64,000 nucleotides of DNA from Caenispirillum salinarum_A. Lineage in GTDB: Bacteria; Pseudomonadota; Alphaproteobacteria; Rhodospirillales; Rhodospirillaceae. Positions 46,437 to 54,217 of this stretch are shown one piece after another (position 1 is the stretch's first letter; each line of letters starts with the position of its first letter). Position numbers and translations under genes: made by a program. The stretch lies in assembly GCF_044803115.1 (NCBI RefSeq), contig NZ_CP085224.1, forward strand, positions 3,844,001-3,908,000. The letters are read 5' to 3'. The notes under the pieces were generated by a model. That model had not been told where the DNA came from. It saw only the letters and a list, made by a program, of their open reading frames with translations, and searched no databases.

Positions 46437-47342
46437 ATGGCGTCCAATCTTTCCTTACCGGTCATCGCGTCGGAGGACGGCCTCGCGCGGTACATGGAGA
46501 CGATCAAGCGGTATCCGCTGCTGACGGCCGAGCAGGAAGTCATGCTCGCCGAGCGGTATCGCGATCACGACGACGAAGAGGCCGCCCACCTGATGGTGAC
46601 CAGCCACCTGCGACTGGTGGCCAAGATCGCCATGGGCTACCGCTACTACGGTCTGCCGGTGTCCGACCTGATCGCCGAGGGCAACCTGGGCCTCATGCGC
46701 GCCGTCAAGAAGTTCGAGCCGGACAAGGGGTTCCGGCTGGCGACCTACGCCATGTGGTGGATCAAGGCCAGCATCAACGAGTACGTGCTGAATTCGTGGT
46801 CGCTGGTGAAGGTCGGCACCGTGGCGGCGCAGAAGAAGCTGTTCTTCAACCTCCGCCGCCTCAAGGCCAAGCTGGGCGTCTACGAGGAAGGCGACATGAG
46901 CCTGGAGAACGCCCGCGCCATCGCCGAGGAGCTGCGCGTCAACGAGTCCGACGTGGTCGACATGAACCGCCGCCTGTCGCGCCAGGACTCCAGCCTCAAC
47001 ACGCCCGTCGGCGAGGACGGAGACCTGCAGCGCCAGGACCTGCTGGTGGACGAGGTGCCCAACCAGGAAACCATGCTGGCCGAGGCCGAGGAACGCCGCC
47101 TGGGCCGCCGCCTGCTCAAGGACGCGCTGGAGCACCTGAACGACCGCGAGCGCCACATCATCATGCAGCGCCGCCTCAAGAGCCAGCCGACGACGCTGGA
47201 GGAACTGGGCAAGCACTACGGCATCTCGCGCGAGCGGGTGCGCCAGATCGAGAACCGCGCCTTCACGAAGCTCCAGACGGCCGTGAAGACCGCCGCCGAG
47301 GCATTGGAAGGCCGGGGCGCCGCCGTCAGCATCCCAATCTGA
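46437..47342 (+). CDS. rpoH: RNA polymerase sigma-32 factor (heat shock)
   Basis: A 301-residue sigma factor. Region 2 is clear (LMVTSHLRLVAKIAMGYRYY, GFRLATYAMWWIKASINEYV). The RpoH box QKKLFFNLRRLKAKL identifies it as sigma-32. Region 4 ends with GISRERVRQIENRAFTKLQT. It directs transcription of chaperone and protease genes after heat or envelope stress. GAGGTGGAG precedes the ATG. It has a strong promoter with a long leader upstream and an intrinsic terminator downstream, so it is a single-gene unit. Confidence 0.96.
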   Translation: MASNLSLPVIASEDGLARYMETIKRYPLLTAEQEVMLAERYRDHDDEEAAHLMVTSHLRLVAKIAMGYRYYGLPVSDLIAEGNLGLMRAVKKFEPDKGFRLATYAMWWIKASINEYVLNSWSLVKVGTVAAQKKLFFNLRRLKAKLGVYEEGDMSLENARAIAEELRVNESDVVDMNRRLSRQDSSLNTPVGEDGDLQRQDLLVDEVPNQETMLAEAEERRLGRRLLKDALEHLNDRERHIIMQRRLKSQPTTLEELGKHYGISRERVRQIENRAFTKLQTAVKTAAEALEGRGAAVSIPI

Positions 47343-47363
47343 CCGGCCGCCGTGCCGTCACAC

Positions 47364-47394
47364 AAGGGGCGTCCCGCACGGGGCGCCCCTTTTT
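47364..47394 (+). terminator. intrinsic terminator of rpoH
   Basis: AAGGGGCG (47364-47371) pairs with CGCCCCTT (47384-47391), extended inward by CCC/GGG pairs, and is followed by TTTT. It begins 22 bases after the rpoH stop. Confidence 0.88.
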
Positions 47395-47480
47395 CGTGCC
47401 GTTTTTTCAAGCGGCCTCGGACAGTGTCGTGAGCGGAAGCGGCTTCTGCCTCAATCGTGTGCGGCGCAGCGACAGCCTTT

Positions 47481-47497
47481 TGCACTATTTTTGTGCA
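47481..47497 (+). promoter_or_regulatory. NtrC-type upstream activator site for glnK-amtB
   Basis: TGCAC-N7-GTGCA, 17 bases long, matches the NtrC binding pattern TGCACC-N5-GGTGCA in both half-sites. It lies about 100 bases upstream of the sigma-54 promoter, the normal position for an enhancer. Confidence 0.8.
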
Positions 47498-47581
47498 CGT
47501 GAAACCTGTCCGGTGAACCTGCACAATTTTAGCCCACCCTAAGCCGCTGGTTTTCCTCCCGTTTCCCGCCTTCTGTCCGGT

Positions 47582-47596
47582 TGGCACGGTCCTTGA
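47582..47596 (+). promoter_or_regulatory. sigma-54 promoter of glnK-amtB
   Basis: TGGCACGGTCCTTGA matches the -24/-12 pattern TGGCAC-N5-TTGC with the required GG-N10-G spacing; the last base of the -12 element is A instead of C. It lies 90 bases before the glnK start and below an NtrC-type site. The rest of the gap 47343-47685 is leader sequence with no other gene. Confidence 0.8.
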
Positions 47597-47685
47597 AGAC
47601 ACAAGGGCCTGAGCGTCCCGTGCCACACGGCGACTGGGGGCGAATGGGCGCGGCCTTGGCTGCGCGATCCATGGAGGGAAAACCG

Positions 47686-48024
47686 ATGAAGCTAGTGATG
47701 GCGATCATCAAGCCGTTCAAGCTCGACGAGGTCCGGGAGGCGCTGACGCCACTGGGCATCCAGGGCCTGACGGTCAGCGAGGTCAAGGGCTTCGGCCGCC
47801 AGAAGGGCCAGACCGAGATCTACCGCGGCGCCGAATACGTCGTGAACTTCCTGCCCAAGGTGAAGCTGGAAGTCGCGGTCAACGACGACATGGTCGACCG
47901 CGTCGTCGAGGCCATCCAGACCGCCGCGAACACCGGAAAGATCGGCGACGGCAAGATCTTCGTGCTCGACCTGCAGAAGGCCGTGCGAATCCGCACCGGC
48001 GAAGCCGACCTCGAAGCGCTCTGA
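47686..48024 (+). CDS. glnK: nitrogen regulatory PII protein GlnK
   Basis: A 112-residue PII signal protein. MKLVMAIIKPFKLDEVREAL is the family start; the T-loop GRQKGQTEIYRGAEYVVNFL carries the uridylylated Tyr51; TGKIGDGKIFVLDLQKAVRI ends the core. It senses 2-oxoglutarate and ATP/ADP and blocks AmtB when nitrogen is plentiful. Pairing with amtB directly downstream, and the NtrC/sigma-54 promoter, point to GlnK rather than GlnB. The upstream frame extension to 47581 is not coding. Confidence 0.96.
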   Translation: MKLVMAIIKPFKLDEVREALTPLGIQGLTVSEVKGFGRQKGQTEIYRGAEYVVNFLPKVKLEVAVNDDMVDRVVEAIQTAANTGKIGDGKIFVLDLQKAVRIRTGEADLEAL

Positions 48025-48046
48025 CCGACACAGGGGGATGCATCAC

Positions 48047-49396
48047 ATGAACCGCAAGTCCACCATGCTCGTGGCCGGCGCGCTCGCGGCGGTCGCCATG
48101 ACCGCCGCCGCCCCGGCGCACGCCGAGGTGTCGGCCGAGACGGCCTTTACCTTCAACACGTTCTCGTTCCTCATCCACGGCGCCATGGTGTTCTTCATGG
48201 CCGTCGGCTTCGCCATGCTGGAAGCCGGCCTGGTGCGGGGCAAGAATGTCGCCTCCATCTGCCTGAAGAACACCGCGCTGTACGCGACCGCGTCCATCGC
48301 CTTCTACCTGGTCGGCTACAACCTGATGTACGTCGACGTCTCGGGCTGGATCGGCAGCTTCGCGCTGCTCTACAACCCGTCGGGCGCGGAAACCGCCCTG
48401 CTGGGCGCCGACGAGGCGACGCCGGAGACGGTGTCCGAGGTGGTCGGCAACGGCTATTCGGTCATGTCCGACTGGTTCTTCCAGGTGGTCTTCGTCGCCA
48501 CCGCCGCCTCGGTGGTGTCCGGCACGGTGGCCGAGCGCATGAAGGTGTGGCCGTTCATCGCCTTCGTCTTCGTCCTGGGTGCCGTGATCTACCCGATCCA
48601 GGGCTCGTGGACCTGGGGCGGCGGCTGGCTGACCGAGATGGGCTTCAGCGACTTCGCCGGCTCGACCATCGTGCACTCGGTCGGTGGCTGGGCGGCGCTG
48701 GCCGGTGCCATCATGGTGGGCGCGCGCAAGGGCAAGTACGGCGCCGACGGCCGGGTCAACCCGCTGCCGGGCAGCAACCTGAGCCTGGCCACGCTGGGCA
48801 TGTTCATCCTGTGGTTCGGCTGGTTCGGCTTCAACGGCGGATCGCAGCTCGCCCTGGGCTCGGCCCTTGACGCCACCGCCATGTCCATCGTCTACGCCAA
48901 CACCTTCCTGGCCGCCTGCGCGGGCATCGTGACCGCCATGGCGATGACCCAGATCCTCTACAAGAAGATCGACCTGACCATGGTGCTGAACGGCGCGCTC
49001 GCCGGTCTGGTGGCGATCACCGCCAACCCGACGCTGGAGAACCTGTTCCTGGCCATGGTGGTCGGTGCCATCGGCGCCATCCTGGCGGTGCTGGCCGTGC
49101 CCATGCTCGACAAGCTGAAGATCGACGACGTGGTCGGCGCCATCTCGGTCCACCTGGTCGCCGGCATCTGGGGCACGCTGGCCGTCGGCATCTTCGGCGG
49201 CGGCGACATCGTCGCCCAGGTCATCGGCATCGTCGCCGTGGGCGCCTTCACGCTGGCCGTCTCCTTCGTCCTGTGGGGCATCCTCAAGGCCACCGTCGGC
49301 CTGCGGGTCTCCGACGAGGAGGAAATGGACGGCATGGACAAGCACGAGCTTGGCCTGGAGGCCTACCCCGAGTTCGGCCGCGGCTCGCAGAGCTGA
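48047..49396 (+). CDS. amtB: ammonium transporter AmtB
   Basis: A 449-residue protein with a cleavable signal (ending APAHA) and eleven membrane segments. FMAVGFAMLEAGLVRGKN is the Amt signature; the pore twin histidines lie in STIVHSVGGWAALAGA and GAISVHLVAGIWGTLAVG. It moves ammonium across the inner membrane and binds GlnK. AGGGGGA lies about 8 bases before the ATG, 22 bases after glnK. A terminator follows. Confidence 0.96.
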   Translation: MNRKSTMLVAGALAAVAMTAAAPAHAEVSAETAFTFNTFSFLIHGAMVFFMAVGFAMLEAGLVRGKNVASICLKNTALYATASIAFYLVGYNLMYVDVSGWIGSFALLYNPSGAETALLGADEATPETVSEVVGNGYSVMSDWFFQVVFVATAASVVSGTVAERMKVWPFIAFVFVLGAVIYPIQGSWTWGGGWLTEMGFSDFAGSTIVHSVGGWAALAGAIMVGARKGKYGADGRVNPLPGSNLSLATLGMFILWFGWFGFNGGSQLALGSALDATAMSIVYANTFLAACAGIVTAMAMTQILYKKIDLTMVLNGALAGLVAITANPTLENLFLAMVVGAIGAILAVLAVPMLDKLKIDDVVGAISVHLVAGIWGTLAVGIFGGGDIVAQVIGIVAVGAFTLAVSFVLWGILKATVGLRVSDEEEMDGMDKHELGLEAYPEFGRGSQS

Positions 49397-49708
49397 CGAC
49401 CGGCGTCCGGGTCTTCCGACCCGATCCTCACCTCGACCGACTGGCCCGGGCGGCACCACCGCCCGGGCCTTTCTTTCGTGCGCCTCACGGATGAGCGGAA
49501 ACCGCATACATCCACCGGCGTTGCTTCGGCAAGGGCCTTGAGCCGAGGCAACCGCCACAGCACATGAGAGCGGGCGACAGACGAGATCATACGCTCGTCC
49601 CCCGGCAAGGCCGGAGCCTTGGAGGGCGCGGAAGCGCGCACAACGCGGCGGCGACGGCTTCAATCGCCGTCGCGCATGAGACGGGCCAGCGGCAGAAGGA
49701 GCAGCGCC
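49397..49708. terminator. amtB terminator and non-coding gap
   Basis: GGCCCGGGCGG (49443-49453) pairs with CCGCCCGGGCC (49459-49469) and is followed by TTTCTTTC, a good intrinsic terminator for glnK-amtB. A second hairpin, GCGACGGC/GCCGTCGC with a 7-base loop, lies near 49655-49677. No gene is seen in the rest of this 312-base gap. Confidence 0.75.
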
Positions 49709-50155
49709 ATGTCCAAGGATGGGCCGGGTTTCCGCGACGACGACACCGAGACCGCCCTCTCCGGCCGCCCGGCCCACGGCCTGCCGGGAGCCCTGCCACC
49801 GGCGGTGCGCGAGAACCTCAAGCGGGCCGCGGCCAACCGCGCCCGGCCGCCGGCCGATCCGCTCGGTGCCCGTCGCCGGCGCTGGCTGCGCCGTCTGGTG
49901 GGCTGGCTGGCCCGCCGCTTCGAGGCCACCGCACTCACCGCCCACGAGGGCGCCGGCGCCGACCGTCATTACGCCGGCCTGCTGCGCCGGCTGGAGGGCG
50001 ACATGCTGCTGCGCGAGACGGGCATCGCCGGCCCCGGCACCGCGCCTCCCGACATGGGTCGCGCCGTCGGGTTGGACAGCGCCGAGTCGACCGGCGACGG
50101 CCCCGACACCCCCGCCGGCGGCCACCGGCGTCCAAAGCTCAGGGTCGTGAAGTAG
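49709..50155 (+). CDS. hypothetical basic protein
   Basis: A 148-residue protein starting MSKDGPGFRDDDTETALSG, with AGAAGGAG 8 bases upstream. The middle is Arg-rich and helical (RRRRWLRRLVGWLARRFEAT), which may lie on a membrane or bind nucleic acid. The tail is Pro/Gly-rich and probably disordered. No family is recognised. Its last 17 bases overlap the end of the convergent desaturase-type gene. Confidence 0.55.
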   Translation: MSKDGPGFRDDDTETALSGRPAHGLPGALPPAVRENLKRAAANRARPPADPLGARRRRWLRRLVGWLARRFEATALTAHEGAGADRHYAGLLRRLEGDMLLRETGIAGPGTAPPDMGRAVGLDSAESTGDGPDTPAGGHRRPKLRVVK

Positions 50156-51014
50156 CGGACGCCTGGGGCTCCGTCGCCACGGGCTCGGCCGCCTTGGGCG
50201 GGCTGATCCGGCCGGGCGACCGGAAAGGCTGGGTCAGCAGGCGCCACAGCGACAGCTCCCGCGGGTCGCGGAAATCGGGCAGACCGATGGACATGCCTTC
50301 GTGCCCGTCGCGGGGCTGGGCGCGGTAGGTGCCCAGCAGCCGATCCCACCAGGGGAAGCAGAAGCCGAAGTTGCGGTCAGTCTCGTCGCGATGCCAGGAA
50401 TGGTGGACGCGGTGCATGTCCGGCGTCACCACCAGCAGCCGCAGCACCGCATCCAGCCGGCGGGGCAGCGCCAGGTTCGCGTGGTTGAACATGGCGCTGC
50501 CGTTCAGCAGCACCTCGAACACCAGAACCGCCACCGCGGCCGGCCCCAGCGCCAGAACGACCGCCAGCTTGATGCCCAGCGACAGGATGATCTCCAGCGG
50601 GTGGAAGCGGATGCCGGTGGTGGCATCGATGTCGGTGTCGGCGTGGTGCATGCGGTGCAGGCGCCACAGGGCGGGCACGGCGTGGAACAGCACGTGCTGC
50701 AGGTAGACCACCAGATCGAGCACCAGCACGGCCACCAGCACCTCGGCCCAGAGCGGCCAGTCCATCTGGTTGAGCAGCCCCCAGCCCTTTTCCGCAGCCA
50801 CGGCCGCCAGCGCGACGGGAACCACCGGCACGACCAGCCGCGCCAGCACCGTCGCCACCCCGACCACGCCCAGGTTGCCCACCCAGCGCCGGGCGCGGGC
50901 GTTCAGGCGGGCGCGGCGCGGGCGCAGGGCTTCCAGCGCCATCATCAGGCCCAGGATGCCGGCGAAGGCGCCCATGCGCACCCAGGCCTCGTTGTCCATC
51001 AGCAGTGTTTCCAT
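50139..51014 (-). CDS. fatty acid hydroxylase / sterol desaturase superfamily membrane protein
   Basis: A 291-residue membrane protein with about six hydrophobic segments. It carries the di-iron histidine motifs HVLFH, HRMHH and HRVHH in the superfamily spacing (about residues 106, 119-123, 202-206). Relatives hydroxylate or desaturate lipids such as fatty acids, sterols, hopanoids or carotenoids; the substrate is unknown. The first ATG is used; a second at 50999 is possible. The C-terminal 25 residues are Pro/Ala-rich. It is convergent with and overlaps the previous gene by 17 bases. Confidence 0.85.
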   Translation of the reverse strand: METLLMDNEAWVRMGAFAGILGLMMALEALRPRRARLNARARRWVGNLGVVGVATVLARLVVPVVPVALAAVAAEKGWGLLNQMDWPLWAEVLVAVLVLDLVVYLQHVLFHAVPALWRLHRMHHADTDIDATTGIRFHPLEIILSLGIKLAVVLALGPAAVAVLVFEVLLNGSAMFNHANLALPRRLDAVLRLLVVTPDMHRVHHSWHRDETDRNFGFCFPWWDRLLGTYRAQPRDGHEGMSIGLPDFRDPRELSLWRLLTQPFRSPGRISPPKAAEPVATEPQASATSRP

Positions 51015-51054
51015 GGCGCCCGATATGGGGTTTCCGTCCCCGCCCGCAAAGGCC

Positions 51055-51465
51055 TCAGCGAATGCCCAGCGTCAGCCTCAGGTTGGTGTCGTTGACGTTG
51101 CGGATGATGGCGACGAAGCGCTCCAGCAGGCGGCGGACGACGGGGTTGGTGTCCTCCAGCAGCCACTCGAACTGCTCGCAGGGGACCACCAGCAGCGTCG
51201 TCTCGCGGATGGCGCGGGCGGTGGCGCTGCGCGGCGCCTTGTCGATGAGCGCCATCTCGCCGACCATCTCGTTGGGGCCGGCGGTGCCGATGATGACGTC
51301 GGCGCCGTTCCACGCGCGGGAGATTTCCAGCAGGCCCTCTTCCACGATATAGGCGCAGTCGGCCGCGTCGCCTTCCTTGAACAGCAGGTCGCCGCGTGCC
51401 ACGGTCCTGCGGCCCTCGACGCTGTACTCGCCCGGCGCCGCGTCGGCGTTGTCGCTGGTGGTCAT
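51055..51465 (-). CDS. single-domain cyclic nucleotide-binding protein
   Basis: A 136-residue protein consisting of one cNMP-binding domain with no DNA-binding or catalytic part. LFKEGDAADCAYIVEEGLLE gives the barrel start; the phosphate-binding cassette reads MVGEMALIDKAPRSATARA, with the Glu and Arg needed to hold cAMP. It may act as a regulatory subunit for a partner or as a cyclic nucleotide sink. ATG 51465 is used; an in-frame extension to 51519 lacks a start signal. A Crp-type regulator with the same cassette lies 1.1 kb away. Confidence 0.8.
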   Translation of the reverse strand: MTTSDNADAAPGEYSVEGRRTVARGDLLFKEGDAADCAYIVEEGLLEISRAWNGADVIIGTAGPNEMVGEMALIDKAPRSATARAIRETTLLVVPCEQFEWLLEDTNPVVRRLLERFVAIIRNVNDTNLRLTLGIR

Positions 51466-51605
51466 GGTGATCGTCCCCTTCACCGCTCGCCCGATGGCGT
51501 ACTCCGGAAGTCTAGCCAAGGTGGAGCATCCGCGCCACCTCGGGCTTGCGGAGCGGGCGTGATGGTGCTTAATCGGGGGCGCTTGCGCAAACCGGAGACC
51601 GTATC

Positions 51606-52481
51606 ATGCCGTCCGCCCCCACCGACGTTCCCACGACCATCCTGACCATCGCCTGCCCCGACGCCACGGGCATTGTCGCCGCCGTCACCGGCTTCCTGGC
51701 GCAACAGGACTGCTTCATCGTGGAATGCGCCCAGTACGGCGACCTGTCCAGCGACCGGTTCTTCATGCGCGCCGTCTTCCAGCACGGCGACAAGGCACCC
51801 GAGCGCGATGTGCTGGGCAGCCGCTTCGCCGAGCGCGTCGCCCAGCGCTTCGACATGACGTGGGCCATGCACGACGCCCACCGCCGCCCGAAGGTTCTGA
51901 TCGCCGTGTCGCGCTTCGGCCACTGCCTGAACGACCTGTTGCACCGCTGGCAGACCGGGCAGCTGGGCATTGACGTGGCCGGCGTGGTCTCCAACCACGA
52001 GGACATGCGCAAGCTGGTGGAGTGGCACGGCATTCCCTACACCCACCTGCCCGTCACCAAGGAGACCAAGGCGGAGCAGGAGGCCAGGATGCTCCGGATG
52101 GTCGAGGACCAGGACATCGACCTGGTCGTGCTGGCCCGCTACATGCAGATCCTGACGCCCGAGGCCTGCCGCGCCCTGAACGGCCGGGCGATCAACATCC
52201 ACCATTCGTTCCTGCCCAGCTTCAAGGGCGCCAAGCCCTACCAGCAGGCGTTCATCCGCGGCGTGAAGATCATCGGCGCCACGGCCCATTACGTAACCCC
52301 CGACCTGGACGAGGGACCGATCATCGAGCAGGCGGTGGAGCGCGTCGACCACACCCATTCGGTGGAAGACCTGGTGCGCGTCGGCCAGGACCTGGAGAAC
52401 GTGACGCTCGCCCGGGCCGTGCGCTACCACATCGAGCGCCGCGTGCTGATCAACGGGGCGAAGACGGTCGTGTTCCGCTGA
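51606..52481 (+). CDS. purU: formyltetrahydrofolate deformylase
   Basis: A 291-residue enzyme that hydrolyses 10-formyl-THF to formate and THF, balancing one-carbon pools. An N-terminal ACT domain (TILTIACPDATGIVAAVTGF) is followed by the formyltransferase-like domain with SRFGHCLNDLLHRWQTGQL, VVSNHEDMRKLVEWHGIPY, NIHHSFLPSFKGAKPYQQAF (catalytic His) and TPDLDEGPIIEQ (catalytic Asp). Standard length. Single gene between the cNMP-binding gene and the Crp-type gene. Confidence 0.95.
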   Translation: MPSAPTDVPTTILTIACPDATGIVAAVTGFLAQQDCFIVECAQYGDLSSDRFFMRAVFQHGDKAPERDVLGSRFAERVAQRFDMTWAMHDAHRRPKVLIAVSRFGHCLNDLLHRWQTGQLGIDVAGVVSNHEDMRKLVEWHGIPYTHLPVTKETKAEQEARMLRMVEDQDIDLVVLARYMQILTPEACRALNGRAINIHHSFLPSFKGAKPYQQAFIRGVKIIGATAHYVTPDLDEGPIIEQAVERVDHTHSVEDLVRVGQDLENVTLARAVRYHIERRVLINGAKTVVFR

Positions 52482-52584
52482 CGGCACGCTCCCCGCGGCA
52501 GGCGCTCCGATCTGTTGCCCATGCTTTTTTCGCTGGTCTTTTGGGCGAAGATGCGCACCATTGGGTCAACCAGGGATCAAAAGT

Positions 52585-53304
52585 ATGTTGGGGGAATCGA
52601 TGGTCACCGATGCGGCGTACCGGACGCTGGACGGGGTCAAGCTGCTGGAAAGCCTGTCGCCGGCCGAGCGCGAGGCGGTGGCGGCGCAGTGCCGCTGGAG
52701 GCGCTATCTTCCCGGCGAGCAGATCATCGACCGCCAGTCCGACAGCCGCGACGTTTTCTTTGTGGTCAGCGGCGCGGTGCGGGTGGTGATCTACAGCCTG
52801 TCGGGCCGCGAGGTGGCGCTGGACGACATTCACGCCGGCGGCGTCTTCGGCGAACTGGCGGCACTGGACGGCAACCCCCGCTCGGCCAGCGTCATGACGG
52901 TGGGCGAGACCACCGTCGCCAGCCTGACCCACGAGCAGTTCTTCACCCTGCTGCGCGGCCATCCCGATGTCGCGCTGGCGGTCATGCAGCGGCTGGCGAA
53001 CATCGTGCGCACGGCGACCACGCGAATCCTCGACCTGTCGACGCTGGGCGCCAACAACAGGGTGCATGCCGACCTGCTGCAACTCACCCGCTCCGCATCG
53101 CTGACGCCCGAAGGCTTTGCCGCCATCAGCCCCATCCCGGTGCATTCCGACATCGCCGCCCGCGTCAGCACCACGCGCGAGACCGTCGCGCGCGTGCTCA
53201 ACGACCTGTCGCGCAAGAAGATCGTGCGCCGCGACCAGAACGCGCTGGTGGTGCTGGACGTGGAGCGCCTGAGCGAAATGGTTGAAGAAGTGCGCGGCGA
53301 ATGA
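52585..53304 (+). CDS. Crp/Fnr-family transcription regulator, Crp-type specificity
   Basis: A 239-residue protein. The N-terminal cyclic nucleotide-binding barrel has FGELAALDGNPRSASVMT, with the FGEL and PRSAS residues that hold cAMP in Crp. A long dimer helix follows, and the C-terminal winged helix has SDIAARVSTTRETVARVLND. The recognition helix keeps R-E-x-x-x-R as in E. coli Crp (R180, E181, R185), which reads TGTGA, and lacks the Fnr E-x-x-S-R pattern and Fnr cysteines. Start ATG 52585 follows AGGGAT; ATG 52600 (after GGGGGA) is an alternative. Two Crp-type boxes with candidate small RNA genes lie directly downstream. Confidence 0.88.
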   Translation: MLGESMVTDAAYRTLDGVKLLESLSPAEREAVAAQCRWRRYLPGEQIIDRQSDSRDVFFVVSGAVRVVIYSLSGREVALDDIHAGGVFGELAALDGNPRSASVMTVGETTVASLTHEQFFTLLRGHPDVALAVMQRLANIVRTATTRILDLSTLGANNRVHADLLQLTRSASLTPEGFAAISPIPVHSDIAARVSTTRETVARVLNDLSRKKIVRRDQNALVVLDVERLSEMVEEVRGE

Positions 53305-53342
53305 TGCCGAAGGCGTAAGGCGGACCGCCTACACCCTCTGAA

Positions 53343-53358
53343 CGTGATCTTGGTCACC
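53343..53358 (+). promoter_or_regulatory. Crp-type box 1 and class II promoter
   Basis: CGTGATCTTGGTCACC holds a perfect GTGA-N6-TCAC core (53344-53347 and 53354-53357). A -10-like hexamer CATGAT lies at 53380-53385. With the box centre at -41.5, transcription would start at 53392, the usual geometry of a Crp-activated class II promoter. Confidence 0.6.
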
Positions 53359-53391
53359 GACAAACGCCACCGCCAGTGGCATGATGGTTTC

Positions 53392-53486
53392 GATCTCGTG
53401 AGCCGAGTCCCGCTCGCGGGATCATCTTTCTCTTCTCTCGCTTTTACCTTCCTCGGGTCGCCGCCATCGCGGCGGCCCGCTTTTTT
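53392..53486 (+). ncRNA. candidate small RNA 1 (about 95 nt)
   Basis: The predicted transcript starts with short hairpins (CTCG/CGAG and CCCGC/GCGGG), followed by a 30-base pyrimidine-rich stretch at 53425-53454 (contains CTTTCTCTTCTCTCG and CTTCCTC, complementary to Shine-Dalgarno sequences). It ends with an intrinsic terminator: CGGG-T-CGCCG (53454-53463) pairs with CGGCGG-CCCG (53470-53479) with one G-T pair, then six T at 53481-53486. There is no open frame with a ribosome binding site. It could instead be the 3' end of the Crp-type mRNA, whose stop lies 150 bases before the hairpin. The call is inference from promoter, structure and terminator together. Confidence 0.55.
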
Positions 53487-53514
53487 CGCACCGACCGTAA
53501 AAAAATCATGCCCT

Positions 53515-53530
53515 TGTGACGGGTATCACA
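53515..53530 (+). promoter_or_regulatory. Crp-type box 2 and class II promoter
   Basis: TGTGACGGGTATCACA is a perfect TGTGA-N6-TCACA Crp consensus. A -10-like hexamer CAGTAT lies at 53552-53557, exactly 36 bases from the GTGA start, the same distance as in unit 1. The predicted start is 53564 with the box centre at -41.5. Confidence 0.7.
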
Positions 53531-53563
53531 GGATTCCGATGCACGCGGGGGCAGTATCTGACT

Positions 53564-53646
53564 CACCGGGGCGATGCCCCGGTATCGGTATCCTCTTTCC
53601 CTCAAGAGCGTTACTCGGGCGGAGCAAAATGCTCCGCCCTTTTTTT
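53564..53646 (+). ncRNA. candidate small RNA 2 (about 83 nt)
   Basis: The predicted transcript opens with a perfect hairpin ACCGGGGC-GAT-GCCCCGGT (53565-53583) directly at the expected start. Then comes a pyrimidine-rich stretch (ATCCTCTTTCCCTC at 53590-53603) able to pair with Shine-Dalgarno sequences. It ends with a textbook terminator GGGCGGAGCA-AAA-TGCTCCGCCC (53617-53639) followed by seven T. No coding frame is supported. No gene lies directly upstream on this strand that would need this terminator, because terminator 1 lies between it and the Crp-type gene. An alternative is a riboregulatory leader of the DUF423 gene, but the terminator is complete and has no visible antiterminator. Confidence 0.65.
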
Positions 53647-53754
53647 GTCTGCCCTTGCGCCCGGCGTCCCGATGGTCTGTGCTGTGGCCGCTCGGGGGTG
53701 CCGCCCGGGCCGACGCGACCATCGACTCGATCCGGGAGGGAGGGACTGACTATC

Positions 53755-54120
53755 ATGCGGCGCTGGATCGTTCTGGCCGGCCTCAACGCCTTTCTCGCCG
53801 TGGCCCTGGGCGCCTTTGCGGCGCACGCGCTGGAAAGCATGGGCGACGACCGGGCCGTGGGCCTGGCGGAGAAGGCCTCCCGCTACATGCTGTGGCACGC
53901 GCTGGGACTCGGGCTGGTGGGCATCCTGGCGGACCGCTGGCCCGGCCGCCGGGCGCTGACGGTGGCCGGCGTGCTGTTCCAGGCCGGCATCGTGCTGTTC
54001 TGCGGATCGCTGACCCTGCTGGCCCTCACCGATCTGCCGGTTGCCGCGGCAGCGCCTTTCGGTGGCACCGCGTTCCTGGCAGGATGGCTATCGGTGGCAT
54101 GGGCCGCCCTGAAGGCGTAG
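53755..54120 (+). CDS. DUF423 family (YgdD-type) small membrane protein
   Basis: A 121-residue protein with four hydrophobic segments. VLAGLNAFLAVALGAFAAHA and ASRYMLWHALGLGLVGILAD are typical of the family, which has no proven function. GGGAGGGAGGG lies about 12 bases before the ATG. It is preceded by the two candidate small RNA units and followed by divK 97 bases later. Confidence 0.85.
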   Translation: MRRWIVLAGLNAFLAVALGAFAAHALESMGDDRAVGLAEKASRYMLWHALGLGLVGILADRWPGRRALTVAGVLFQAGIVLFCGSLTLLALTDLPVAAAAPFGGTAFLAGWLSVAWAALKA

Positions 54121-54217
54121 CGGCCTCGGCCGTTTGACTTTCCCGGAAGGGAAACCCATGATGCGCCGATACCCGTCCGACTCGAGTGGGACGGAACGCG
54201 ACTGACGGGAAGCGGAT

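Noticed and set aside
53344..53754. Open frame running from the Crp box region through DUF423 (258 residues)
   Set aside because: It spans two strong terminators. The conserved DUF423 part begins at 53755 with its own ribosome binding site.
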